In this document: in pieces, positions 9,479 to 16,526 of the stretch
Numbering within the stretch: position 1 is the first letter of the stretch
Layout: every line of letters begins with the position of its first letter
Origin: Longimicrobiaceae bacterium
GTDB taxonomy: Bacteria; Gemmatimonadota; Gemmatimonadetes; Longimicrobiales; Longimicrobiaceae
Direction of reading: 5' to 3'
Assembly: GCA_035936415.1 (NCBI GenBank)
Contig: DASYWD010000014.1
Location: forward strand, 1-34,049
DNA length: 34,049 bases
Notes under the pieces: generated by a model
The model's input: the letters and a program-made list of their open reading frames with translations, nothing else
Database searches by the model: none
What the model was told of the DNA's origin: nothing
Program-made: the position numbers and the translations under genes

Positions 9479-10515
9479 TCGCCGCCGCGGCGCCGCCCCT
9501 GCGCGTACCCCAGCGCGAAGCCGGTCACCAGCAGCTCCAGCGAGTCCGTCCCGCCGCCCCCGGCGAGCACCTCCTGCGGCCGCTCCCGAAGCGCGCGGGC
9601 GATCCGCTCCAGGCGGTCCGCGACCTCGGCCAGCGCGTCCGCGGCGTCCCCGGAGAGGGCGGCGCCGGCAGGCGCCGCTTCGGCCGCGGGGGCAGGCTCC
9701 TCCACCGCGTAGCCGGCCGCGGGCTCCAGCTCGGCCTCGGCGGAGGGCGCGTAGAGCGCCTCTTCCGCGGCGGCGTTCTCCGCCCCGGCGTAGTAGTCCT
9801 CCATCCCGGGGAGGGTGTCCTCCCCGGCCGGCGCGCCCTCCGTCACCGTCTCGGAGGCCGCGAACCCGACCGACCAGGCCTCCTCGCCCACGGACGGCTC
9901 CTCCTCGACGCTGAGGTCGCCCACGGCAGCGAACGGCTCGCCCGCATCCGCGGCCGGGGCGGCGGTCTCCTCCTCCTGGTGGCCCGCCCAGCTCATCCAC
10001 GCGGGAGCGTCGTCCTCGCCCGCCGCGGGCGCGGAAGCCTCCGGCTCGTCCGCCGCGTCGGTGAGCCAGGGGAGGTCGTCCTCCGCGGTCTCGTCGGGGG
10101 CCTCGAACGCGGCAGGAGCCGCCGCCTCGCCGGCCGTCTGCGGCTCCTCCGAGGAGAGCCACGGCTCGTCCGCGGGCTCCGCCTCCGCCACAGGGGCGGC
10201 TTCCTCCTGCGGGGCGGCGTCCCAGGGAGCCCACGGCTCCTCGGCGGCGTCCTCCGCCTGCGGGGCAGGCTCCGGCTCGGCGGGCGGCGGAGCGTACGCG
10301 TACTCGTCCACCACGGTCGCGGTCTCCTCGGCGGGCGGACCGGCCGGAGCGGCGAAGTCCGCCGCCGGGGCGGGGCGCGCGAAGGGGGCGAACGGCGGGA
10401 GCGGCGCCGCAGCGGGCGTGCCGGTGCCCGCGTCGTCCGACGGGCGGGACACGGCCGGGCCGAACGGCGGGAAGGGCCGCCGGTCCGCGGCGGAATCTCC
10501 GGGATGTGCGCTCAT
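9475..10515 (-). CDS. Acidic Ala/Pro/Glu-rich protein with repeated Trp motifs, unknown function
   Basis: I do not recognise this protein. The 346 residues are strongly biased to Ala, Glu, Pro and Asp and look disordered up to about residue 285. Tryptophan occurs in short acidic contexts: EEPWAPWD (W95, W98), ADEPWLSSEE (W119), DDLPWLTD (W150), DDAPAWMSWAG (W173, W176) and GEEAWSVG (W214). A basic amphipathic helix (about 290-314, LAEVADRLERIARALRER) and a short basic end, GYAQGRRRGGD, close it. There is no signal peptide or membrane segment. The repeated acidic-PW units look like docking motifs for a partner. The ATG at 10515 is assumed; a GTG 24 codons earlier is possible. It has its own promoter and lies between pcm and tRNA-Arg. 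Confidence 0.7.
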   Translation of the reverse strand: MSAHPGDSAADRRPFPPFGPAVSRPSDDAGTGTPAAAPLPPFAPFARPAPAADFAAPAGPPAEETATVVDEYAYAPPPAEPEPAPQAEDAAEEPWAPWDAAPQEEAAPVAEAEPADEPWLSSEEPQTAGEAAAPAAFEAPDETAEDDLPWLTDAADEPEASAPAAGEDDAPAWMSWAGHQEEETAAPAADAGEPFAAVGDLSVEEEPSVGEEAWSVGFAASETVTEGAPAGEDTLPGMEDYYAGAENAAAEEALYAPSAEAELEPAAGYAVEEPAPAAEAAPAGAALSGDAADALAEVADRLERIARALRERPQEVLAGGGGTDSLELLVTGFALGYAQGRRRGGD

Positions 10516-10664
10516 CTGGCGTGTCCGGGGAGGGTGTGGACGAGGAACGGACGCGAAGGAGGGCGCGCGGGGCGCCCGGGAGGGCACGGGCGGAGCCGCA
10601 GGGCGCGCGGCCGGGAGGTGCGCGCCGGGAGATCGCTGCCGCTCGTGCCTGGGTGATGTGGGGC

Positions 10665-10694
10665 AAGGTACCGCGGGAGCGGGGCGGCTGTCAA
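10665..10694 (-). promoter_or_regulatory. Promoter of the acidic Trp-motif gene
   Basis: Minus-strand TTGACA (perfect) and TACCTT (3 of 6) are 18 bases apart. The -35 lies just past the pcm terminator hairpin, so the gene is likely transcribed on its own, with a leader of about 140 bases. Confidence 0.42.
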
Positions 10695-10700
10695 CCAGAA

Positions 10701-10730
10701 CGGGCCGCGGGGCTCACCCCCCGCGGCCCG
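10701..10730 (-). terminator. Hairpin with the pcm stop codon in its loop
   Basis: A perfect 12-bp stem (CGGGCCGCGGGG and complement) encloses a 6-base loop at 10713-10718 that contains the pcm TGA (10714-10716). On the minus strand TTCTGGTT follows. It is probably the end of the surE-pcm transcript. Confidence 0.6.
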
Positions 10731-11385
10731 GCTCGCCCCGCTCTTCCCAGCCGAAGCGGCCCATGAGCGGTACGAAGGTGACGTCCAGCACCTCCTCCGT
10801 GCGGATCCCCTCGGGCGTCCGCCGCACCATCAGGAGCTGCTGTCCCTCCTTGGACCCGACCGGTACCAGCATCCGCCCCCCCGGGGCGAGCTGGTTCACC
10901 AGCGGCGCGGGGATCTCCGGACCGGCCGCGGACACGAGGATCGCGTCGTACGGGGCGTAGCGGCTCCAGCCGATGGTGCCGTCCCCCACCAGCAGGGCGA
11001 CGTTGGAGAGGCGGAGCCGGTCCAGCACCTCCCGGGCGCGGATCGACAGCTCGCGGATCCGCTCCACCGAGTACACCCGGTCCACCAGGTGGGCCAGCAC
11101 GGCCGTCTGGAAGCCGGAGCCGGTCCCGATCTCCAGCACCCGGTCGGTGGGGCCCAGCCCGAGCGCCTGCATGTAGAACGCCTGCAGCGAGGGCTGCGAC
11201 GCCGTCTGCCCGAAGCCGATGGGCACGGGGGCGTCCTCGTAGGCGCGGTGCCACACCGCCTCGGGGAGGAACTCGTGCCGGGGGACCGTGTCGAAGGCGC
11301 GCAGCACCTCCAGGTCGCGGATCCCGCGCTCCTGCATCTTCCCGATCAGGGCGCGCCGCTGCGCGATGAAGCGGTCGGCGCTCAC
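10714..11385 (-). CDS. pcm: Protein-L-isoaspartate O-methyltransferase
   Basis: Pcm methylates L-isoaspartyl residues in aged proteins with S-adenosylmethionine and so starts their repair. The 223-residue product has PIGFGQTASQPSLQAFYMQ (the QTxSQP active-site loop, residues 60-65), SAM motif I VLEIGTGSGFQTAVLA (83-98), an acidic motif VYSVERIREL, and LAPGGRMLVPVG in the C-terminal half. The GTG start at 11385 overlaps the surE stop (GTGA), so translation is coupled to surE, a pairing also known in E. coli. The stop codon lies in the loop of a strong hairpin. Confidence 0.95.
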   Translation of the reverse strand: MSADRFIAQRRALIGKMQERGIRDLEVLRAFDTVPRHEFLPEAVWHRAYEDAPVPIGFGQTASQPSLQAFYMQALGLGPTDRVLEIGTGSGFQTAVLAHLVDRVYSVERIRELSIRAREVLDRLRLSNVALLVGDGTIGWSRYAPYDAILVSAAGPEIPAPLVNQLAPGGRMLVPVGSKEGQQLLMVRRTPEGIRTEEVLDVTFVPLMGRFGWEERGEPGRGG

Positions 11386-12131
11386 GTGCCCAGTCCCCAG
11401 GAGGCCACGTCCTCCAGTAGGGCGTGGTTGGTGAGGTCCAGGTGCAGCGGGGTCACGGACACGTAGCCGGCGCTCACCGCGTGGAAGTCGGTGCCCTCCG
11501 GCGCGTCCCACTCCGCCCCGCCCCCGCCGATCCAGTAGTAGTCCCGACCCATGGGATCCTTGCCGCGGACGATGGAGTCGTTGTAGACGCGCCGCGCCAG
11601 GCGCGTGACGCGCACCCCCTTCACCTCCGCCGCGTCGATTGCCGGGAGGTTCACGTTGAGCAGCGTCTCGCGCGGGAAGTCGCCGCGCGCGAGGAGCTTC
11701 GGGAGCAGCCGCTCCAGCAGGGGCCCGTAGCCGCGGATCCGCTCCGGGTCGCGCCCCACGTACGACACCGCCACCGCCGGGATCCCCAGGATGGTGGCCT
11801 CCATGGCGCCCGCGACGGTGCCGGAGTACAGCACGTCCTCCCCCATGTTGGGCCCGTGGTTCACCCCGGAGAGCACGTAGTCCGGCTTCTGCTCCAGCAG
11901 CGCCCCCACCGCCAGCGCCACACAGTCCGTGGGCGTCCCGTCCACGTGCCGCACCCCCTCGCGCACCCGCCTCGCCCGCAGCGGGTGGTGCATGGTGAGT
12001 GAGTGGCTGGTGGCGCTCTGCTCGCGGTCCGGTGCCACGATCTGCACCGTGCCCAGGCACTTCGCGGCGGTCGCGAGCACCTCCAGCCCGAGCGCCAGGT
12101 AGCCGTCGTCGTTCGTGCAGAGAATCAGCAT
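11382..12131 (-). CDS. surE: 5'/3'-nucleotidase SurE
   Basis: SurE is a metal-dependent phosphatase for nucleoside monophosphates and short polyphosphates, tied to stationary-phase survival. The 249-residue protein starts with MLILCTNDDGYLALGLE, whose N7, D8 and D9 are metal-site residues. It carries the SGVNHGPNMGEDVLYSGTVAGAMEA block (about 89-113) and a C-terminal beta extension ending SVTPLHLDLTNHALL. The ATG at 12131 begins exactly at the family start, although no strong ribosome site precedes it. It shares a 4-base overlap with pcm. The merR-like gene is 154 bases upstream, with an interspersed element in the gap. Confidence 0.96.
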   Translation of the reverse strand: MLILCTNDDGYLALGLEVLATAAKCLGTVQIVAPDREQSATSHSLTMHHPLRARRVREGVRHVDGTPTDCVALAVGALLEQKPDYVLSGVNHGPNMGEDVLYSGTVAGAMEATILGIPAVAVSYVGRDPERIRGYGPLLERLLPKLLARGDFPRETLLNVNLPAIDAAEVKGVRVTRLARRVYNDSIVRGKDPMGRDYYWIGGGGAEWDAPEGTDFHAVSAGYVSVTPLHLDLTNHALLEDVASWGLGT

Positions 12132-12158
12132 CGTTTCAGGACTGCGGTTTTGGGCGGG

Positions 12159-12210
12159 AGGGGCCCCCTCCCCCGGCCCCTCCCCCGCAAGCGGGAGAGG
12201 GGTGAACGGC
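12159..12210. repeat. Interspersed palindromic element, copy 2
   Basis: The core CCCTCCCCC-GCAAG-CGGGAGAGGGG can fold on itself, and GGGGCCCCCTCCCCCGG flanks it. The reverse complement starts GCCGTTC and aligns to the element at 449-494. It lies 28 bases upstream of surE and could form part of its leader RNA. Confidence 0.6.
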
Positions 12211-12285
12211 AACTGCAGTTCGGCACCCGTGCGGAGAGGACCGCCACACTAGAATGCCACGGCCACCCTCATCCCGGGTGACAAT

Positions 12286-12651
12286 CTATTCCCGGATCGC
12301 GGCCGGCCCGAGCAGCTCCAGGATCTCCTCCAGCTCCGTCCGTAGCGACCGCACGAACGACTCCTCCAGCGCGCGGCCGGAGCTGGCGCCGACGTCGCCG
12401 GAGGAGCGCAGCTCGTCGATCTTCCGGCGCGCGCCCTCGATGGTGTAGCCCTCCTCGTGCACCAGGCGGCGGATCAGGGCGATCAGCTCCAGGTCGCGCG
12501 CCCGGTAGACGCGGTTGCCCTGCCGGTTCTTCGCGGGGGAGAAGGCGTCGAACTGCGTCTCCCAGTAGCGCAGCACGTGCGGCTTCAGCGCCAGCAGCTC
12601 GCACACCTCGCCGATGGAGTAGAACTCCCGCTGTGGAGCGCGGCGCTTCAC
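12286..12651 (-). CDS. MerR-family transcriptional regulator
   Basis: The protein has 121 residues. The winged helix-turn-helix is at about 9-80: YSIGEVCELLALKPHVLRYWETQFDAF with the MerR RYWE motif, NRQGNRVYRARDLELIALIRRLV for the wing and second HTH, and YTIEGARRKIDELR. The remaining 40 residues form a helix for dimerisation and contain no cysteine or drug-binding domain, so metal or redox sensing is unlikely. GTG at 12651 overlaps the gpsA stop (GTGA), placing it last in the der-plsY-gpsA operon. Targets are unknown. From memory, a similar small MerR gene sits beside surE-pcm in some other phyla. Confidence 0.88.
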   Translation of the reverse strand: MKRRAPQREFYSIGEVCELLALKPHVLRYWETQFDAFSPAKNRQGNRVYRARDLELIALIRRLVHEEGYTIEGARRKIDELRSSGDVGASSGRALEESFVRSLRTELEEILELLGPAAIRE

Positions 12652-13658
12652 CCCCAGTGCTCCGGCTTCGGCTCGCGCAGCATCAGCCCGGTCACCGCCC
12701 GTCGCGGGTCCTGCCCCTCGAAGAGCACGGCGTGCACCGCCTCCACGATGGGCATTTCGATCCCCCGCTGGCGCGCCAGGTCGCGGGCGGAGCGCGCGGT
12801 GCGGACCCCCTCCGCCACCTCCGTCATCCCGGCCAGGATCTCGTCCAGATTCCTCCCCTTCCCCAGCTCGACCCCCACGGAGCGGTTGCGCGACAGGGCC
12901 CCGGTGCAGGTGAGGATCAGGTCGCCCATCCCGGCGAGCCCGGAGAAGGTCTGCGGGTTCGCGCCCAGGGCCACGCCCAGGCGCGTGATCTCCGCGAGGC
13001 CGCGGGTGATGAGCGCGGCACGGGTGTTGTTCCCGAAGCCCAGCCCCTCCACCGCGCCGGCGGCGATGGCGATCACGTTCTTGAGCGCCCCCCCGATCTC
13101 GACCCCCGGCACGTCGCTGCTGGTGTAGACGCGGAAGTACTCCGTCTGGAAGAGCTCCTGCGCGCGCTTCGCCGAGCGCGCGGAGCGCGAAGCGATGGTC
13201 ACCGCGGTCGGCTGCCCCAGCCCGACCTCCAGCGCGAAGCTGGGGCCGGACAGGTAGGTGGCGCACAGCGCGGCCTCGCGCGGGAGCACGTCCTCCAGCA
13301 CCGCGTCCATCGTCTCCAGCGTCTCCACCTCGATCCCCTTGGAGGCGCTCACCACCAGGGCGTCCGGACGCATCGAGCGCCCCGCCTCCGCCATCACCGG
13401 CCGCACCACGTGCGAGGGGCTGACGGAGACCACCACCCCGGCCCCGTCCACCGCCTCGGGCATGTGCGCGGTGGCGCGCAGCCGGGGGTCCAGCGCCACC
13501 TCGGAGAGGTACCGGGGGTTGCGGTGGTCGCGCTCGATGGCCTCGGCCACGTCCGCCTCGTGCGACCAGAGGATCGTGGGGATCCCCTTGCGCGCGAGGA
13601 CGTTGGCCAGCGCGGTCCCCCAGCTCCCCGCCCCCACCACCGCCACGCGCTCGCTCAT
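12648..13658 (-). CDS. gpsA: NAD(P)H-dependent glycerol-3-phosphate dehydrogenase
   Basis: GpsA reduces dihydroxyacetone phosphate to sn-glycerol 3-phosphate, the backbone of phospholipids. The 336-residue enzyme has the Rossmann motif VVGAGSWGTALA at 7-18, K107 in SASKGIE, the catalytic K193 in GALKNVIAIAAG, and NNTRAALITRG for substrate binding. The ATG at 13658 overlaps the plsY stop (ATGA), and its own stop overlaps the merR-like start. Its product is the acyl acceptor for PlsY, its direct operon neighbour. Confidence 0.97.
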   Translation of the reverse strand: MSERVAVVGAGSWGTALANVLARKGIPTILWSHEADVAEAIERDHRNPRYLSEVALDPRLRATAHMPEAVDGAGVVVSVSPSHVVRPVMAEAGRSMRPDALVVSASKGIEVETLETMDAVLEDVLPREAALCATYLSGPSFALEVGLGQPTAVTIASRSARSAKRAQELFQTEYFRVYTSSDVPGVEIGGALKNVIAIAAGAVEGLGFGNNTRAALITRGLAEITRLGVALGANPQTFSGLAGMGDLILTCTGALSRNRSVGVELGKGRNLDEILAGMTEVAEGVRTARSARDLARQRGIEMPIVEAVHAVLFEGQDPRRAVTGLMLREPKPEHWG

Positions 13659-14320
13659 GGCTCGTCCTCCGCGTCGGCGACCGCGGCGGCCGCGGCGACG
13701 GTGGTCTCGGCCGGGTGCTCCGCGACCGTCTTCTTCCCGAAGCGGTGCTCCTCGCCGCGCAGGATCCGCCCCACGTTCGCCCGGTGCGAATACACGATGA
13801 ACGCCGCCACCGCCGTGCCCAGCACCAGGACCTCGGTGCGGTCCTGCCGGAGCCAGAGCAGCGGGACCACCGTGAGCGCCGCCAGGACCGAGGCGAGCGA
13901 GACCATCCGCCCCACCAGGAGCGCGGCCAGCCACACCAGGAACGCGCCCCCCACCGCCGCCGGCGCCAGCGCGAGGAAGACCCCGGCGCCCGTAGCCACG
14001 CCCTTGCCGCCCCGGAAGCGCATGTAGATGGAGAAGACGTGCCCCACGATGGCGGCGGCACCGTACGCCAGCGCCCAGCGCCAGTCCGCGGACGCGTCCC
14101 AACGCGGGAAGAACCAGGCGGGGAAAAAGCCCTTGAGCACGTCGAAGAGCATGACCGGCGCGGCCACCTTCGGGCCGAGGACGCGGAAGGTGTTGGTGGC
14201 GCCCAGGTTCCCGCTCCCGTGCTCCCGCAGGTCGATCCCGCGCGCCCAGCGCCCCGCCAGGTAGCTGGCCGGGATGGAGCCCAGGAGGTAGCTGCCGGCG
14301 AGGAGGAGCCAGGGGCTCAT
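13655..14320 (-). CDS. plsY: Glycerol-3-phosphate acyltransferase PlsY
   Basis: PlsY transfers the acyl group of acyl-phosphate to glycerol 3-phosphate to form lysophosphatidic acid, in the inner membrane. The 221-residue polytopic protein shows GSIPASYLAGRWARGID, then the conserved HGSGNLGATNTFRVLG, and GHVFSIYMRFRGGKGVATGAG, which are the three catalytic loops. The last 30 or so residues (TVAEHPAETTVAAAAA and an acidic end) are an extra soluble tail. Both ends overlap neighbours by 4 bases (ATGA), so translation with der and gpsA is coupled. Confidence 0.96.
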   Translation of the reverse strand: MSPWLLLAGSYLLGSIPASYLAGRWARGIDLREHGSGNLGATNTFRVLGPKVAAPVMLFDVLKGFFPAWFFPRWDASADWRWALAYGAAAIVGHVFSIYMRFRGGKGVATGAGVFLALAPAAVGGAFLVWLAALLVGRMVSLASVLAALTVVPLLWLRQDRTEVLVLGTAVAAFIVYSHRANVGRILRGEEHRFGKKTVAEHPAETTVAAAAAVADAEDEP

Positions 14321-15645
14321 TCCTCCTCCCGACCGCGGCGGCGAAGGGTGATGCGGAGCGGGACGCCCATGAATCCCCAGGCGGCCCGGAAGCCGTTGGT
14401 CAGGTAGCGCTGGTAGCTCTCGGGCACGGCCTCCGGGAGGTTGCTGAAGAGCACGAAGTGGGGCGGGCGCACCGAGGCCTGCGTGGCGTACAGGAACTTC
14501 ACCGGGTGTCCGGCGTGCGCGGGCGGCCGGGCGCGGGCCACCAGCTCGCGGAGCGTGTCGTTGACCTCGTGCGTGGCAATGCGGCGGTTCCGCTGCTCCT
14601 CCACCTCCAGGATCATGGGGAGCACCCGCTGCACGCGCTGGCCCGAGACCGCGCTGGTGAAGACCACCGGGACCCACTTGAGGAAGGGCGCGCGATCGTG
14701 CAGCTCCTTCTCGAAGTTCGGGGCCGTCATCGTCTCCTTCTCCACCAGGTCCCACTTGTTGGCGACGATGATGAGCCCGCAGCCGGCGTTCCACGCCTTC
14801 TCGGCGATCTTGAGGTCCTGCACGGCCACGCCCTCGGTGGCGTCGATGAGGAGAAGGCAGACGTCCGCGCGCTCGATCGCCCGCTCCGTGCGGATGGTGC
14901 TGTAGAACTCCACCCCCTCCTCCACCCGGGCCTGGCGCCGGAGCCCCGCCGTGTCCACGAACACCATCTTCTGCCCGTGGAACTGCAGCGGGGTATCGAT
15001 GGCGTCGCGGGTGGTCCCCGCCACGTCGGAGACCACCAGCCGCTCCTCGCCCAGGAGGCGGTTGACGAAGCTGGACTTCCCCACGTTGGGCTTGCCGATC
15101 ACGGCGACCCGGAGGGCGTCCTCCTCCTCCTCCTCGCCCGCCTCCGGGAGGAGCGCGACGATGGCGTCCAGCACGTCGCCGCTCCCCTTGCCGCTGAGGC
15201 TGCTCACGGGCTGCGGCTCGCCCAGGCCCACGTCCCAGAACTCGTGGTGCGCCAGGGCGTTGGGGGCGCCCAGGTTGTCCACCTTGTTGACCACGAGCAG
15301 CGCCGGCCGCTGGGTGCGGCGCAGGTACTCGGCCACCTCGTAGTCCAGCGGGTGCGGGCCCGCCTTGCCGTCCACGAGCTGCACGACCACGTCGGCTTCG
15401 TCGATGGCGGTGAGCACCTGCTGGCGGATGAGCCGGTCCATGGGCTCGTCCGAGTTCTCCACCATCCCCCCGGTGTCCACCAGATAGAACTGCCGGCCGT
15501 TCCACTCCGTCCGCGCGAAGTTGCGGTCGCGGGTGACGCCCGGGTGGTCCTCCACGATGGCGAGCCGCTGCCCGAGGATGCGGTTGAAGAAGGTGGACTT
15601 GCCGACGTTCGGCCGGCCGACGACGGCAACGACGGGGAGCTTCAA
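14317..15645 (-). CDS. der: Ribosome biogenesis GTPase Der (EngA)
   Basis: Der has tandem GTPase domains and acts in 50S ribosome assembly. Domain 1 has GRPNVGKST at about 10-18, the VTRDR switch, DTGG and NKVD. Domain 2 begins VIGKPNVGKSSF near residue 190, with AGTTRDAID, DTAGL and NKWD. A KH-like domain follows to residue 442. The TTG at 15645 is chosen since it gives LKLPVVAVVGRPNVGK, the usual start of the family; a GTG at 15681 would add 12 atypical residues but remains possible, because the predicted transcript starts near 15698. It leads the der-plsY-gpsA-merR operon; its stop overlaps the plsY ATG. Confidence 0.95.
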   Translation of the reverse strand: MKLPVVAVVGRPNVGKSTFFNRILGQRLAIVEDHPGVTRDRNFARTEWNGRQFYLVDTGGMVENSDEPMDRLIRQQVLTAIDEADVVVQLVDGKAGPHPLDYEVAEYLRRTQRPALLVVNKVDNLGAPNALAHHEFWDVGLGEPQPVSSLSGKGSGDVLDAIVALLPEAGEEEEEDALRVAVIGKPNVGKSSFVNRLLGEERLVVSDVAGTTRDAIDTPLQFHGQKMVFVDTAGLRRQARVEEGVEFYSTIRTERAIERADVCLLLIDATEGVAVQDLKIAEKAWNAGCGLIIVANKWDLVEKETMTAPNFEKELHDRAPFLKWVPVVFTSAVSGQRVQRVLPMILEVEEQRNRRIATHEVNDTLRELVARARPPAHAGHPVKFLYATQASVRPPHFVLFSNLPEAVPESYQRYLTNGFRAAWGFMGVPLRITLRRRGREEE

Positions 15646-15704
15646 GGACGGATCCGGGTCGCGATGGACGGAGCGGCGCACCGGGGGCCCCGGGCGCGCG
15701 GGCG

Positions 15705-15733
15705 AACATAGACGCCCTCCCCGGCCCCGTCAA
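15705..15733 (-). promoter_or_regulatory. Promoter of the der-plsY-gpsA-merR operon
   Basis: Minus-strand TTGACG (5 of 6) and TATGTT (4 of 6) are 17 bases apart, with a predicted start near 15698. This is among the clearest promoters in the window. Confidence 0.65.
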
Positions 15734-15774
15734 CCGCGCGGCGGCCCGCCTGGGCGCGGGGAGGAGGCGTCCCG

Positions 15775-16386
15775 TCAGGCCATCTCCGCCCCGCACGACG
15801 CGCAGCCCTCGGCGCCCGGCTCGTACGCCTCGCCGCACGAGGGGCAGGCGAACACCACCTCCCCCTCCGTGTCCATGTGGTCGCGGATGATGTCCAGCGC
15901 CGCCCCGTACTCCCACACCGGGACCATGAGGCGGACGATGCTCAGCTCGCCCATGTCCACCGGGTACATGTGGTCCTTCTGGGAGAAGATCTGCGCGTCG
16001 ATCCCCTCCGCCCGCAGGTTCTCGCGGACGAGGTGCGCCTCGATCTCGCCGGTGGTGCTGTACACCTGCGCCCACCCCTCGATCATGCGCACCGTGCGGT
16101 GCTCCTCGCAGAGGAAGGCGTCGTTGTCGCCGGAGCGGCAGCGGTCGCAGACGGCGCGCCCGCAGATGACGCAGCGGCCCTCGGCGGTGCGCTCGGGGTG
16201 CGCGGCGCACGCCGTGGGCTGCCGGAGCGTCCCGCAGGCCGGGCACGCGTCCGCGTCCGGTACCGCGTCCTCGTACTCGGTCTCGCACCGCTCGCAGCGG
16301 AACGGCTGGCCCGGCGTCGGCCCGGGGGCCGGGCCGGCGGGGAGGATGTCGGTCTGGTCGGCGTCGCGGCTCGGAGTCTCAGGCAT
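15775..16386 (-). CDS. Zinc-ribbon / DUF2007 protein
   Basis: Function is not known. The 203-residue protein has four parts. The first is a zinc ribbon with C31, C34, C48 and C51. Next is a B-box-like cluster with C60, H63, C72, C75, C80, C83, C93 and H96. Then a DUF2007 fold at about 107-170 (VYSTTGEIEAHLVRENLRAEGIDAQIF and later LMVPVWEYGAALDII) resembles small PII-like ferredoxin folds called putative signal transducing proteins. The last is a zinc ribbon with C181, C184, C195 and C198. It is soluble, with no signal peptide. Two or three bound zinc ions are expected. It is separated from the upstream TPR gene by a strong terminator, so it needs its own promoter, which I could not identify. 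Confidence 0.85.
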   Translation of the reverse strand: MPETPSRDADQTDILPAGPAPGPTPGQPFRCERCETEYEDAVPDADACPACGTLRQPTACAAHPERTAEGRCVICGRAVCDRCRSGDNDAFLCEEHRTVRMIEGWAQVYSTTGEIEAHLVRENLRAEGIDAQIFSQKDHMYPVDMGELSIVRLMVPVWEYGAALDIIRDHMDTEGEVVFACPSCGEAYEPGAEGCASCGAEMA

Positions 16387-16465
16387 GTCGGAAACGGCTC
16401 GGTTGGGGGATCGGCGGACGGGGCGCGAATTCGCAAGAAGCGTGCGCCCTGCGAGCGGGCCGCGC

Positions 16466-16508
16466 GAAGAAAAAGAAAAGGGGCGGCTCCGCGGAGCCGC
16501 CCCCTTTC
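16466..16508 (-). terminator. Strong intrinsic terminator after the TPR lipoprotein gene
   Basis: A 12-bp GC stem centred at 16491/16492 (GGGGCGGCTCCG/CGGAGCCGCCCC) is followed on the minus strand by CTTTTCTTTTTCTTC. It is the only hairpin in the window with a long U-rich tract. Confidence 0.85.
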
Positions 16509-16526
16509 CGTCCCGCCCCCGCGCGG

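Noticed and set aside
12249-12278. TTGTCA with a TTCTAG-like box as a promoter for surE
   Set aside because: The spacing is about 20 or more and the -10 is poor; surE's promoter could not be identified.
13655-16288. 877-codon minus-strand frame across der and plsY
   Set aside because: Only the plsY part at its end is real; the rest is the wrong frame of der and the DUF2007 gene.
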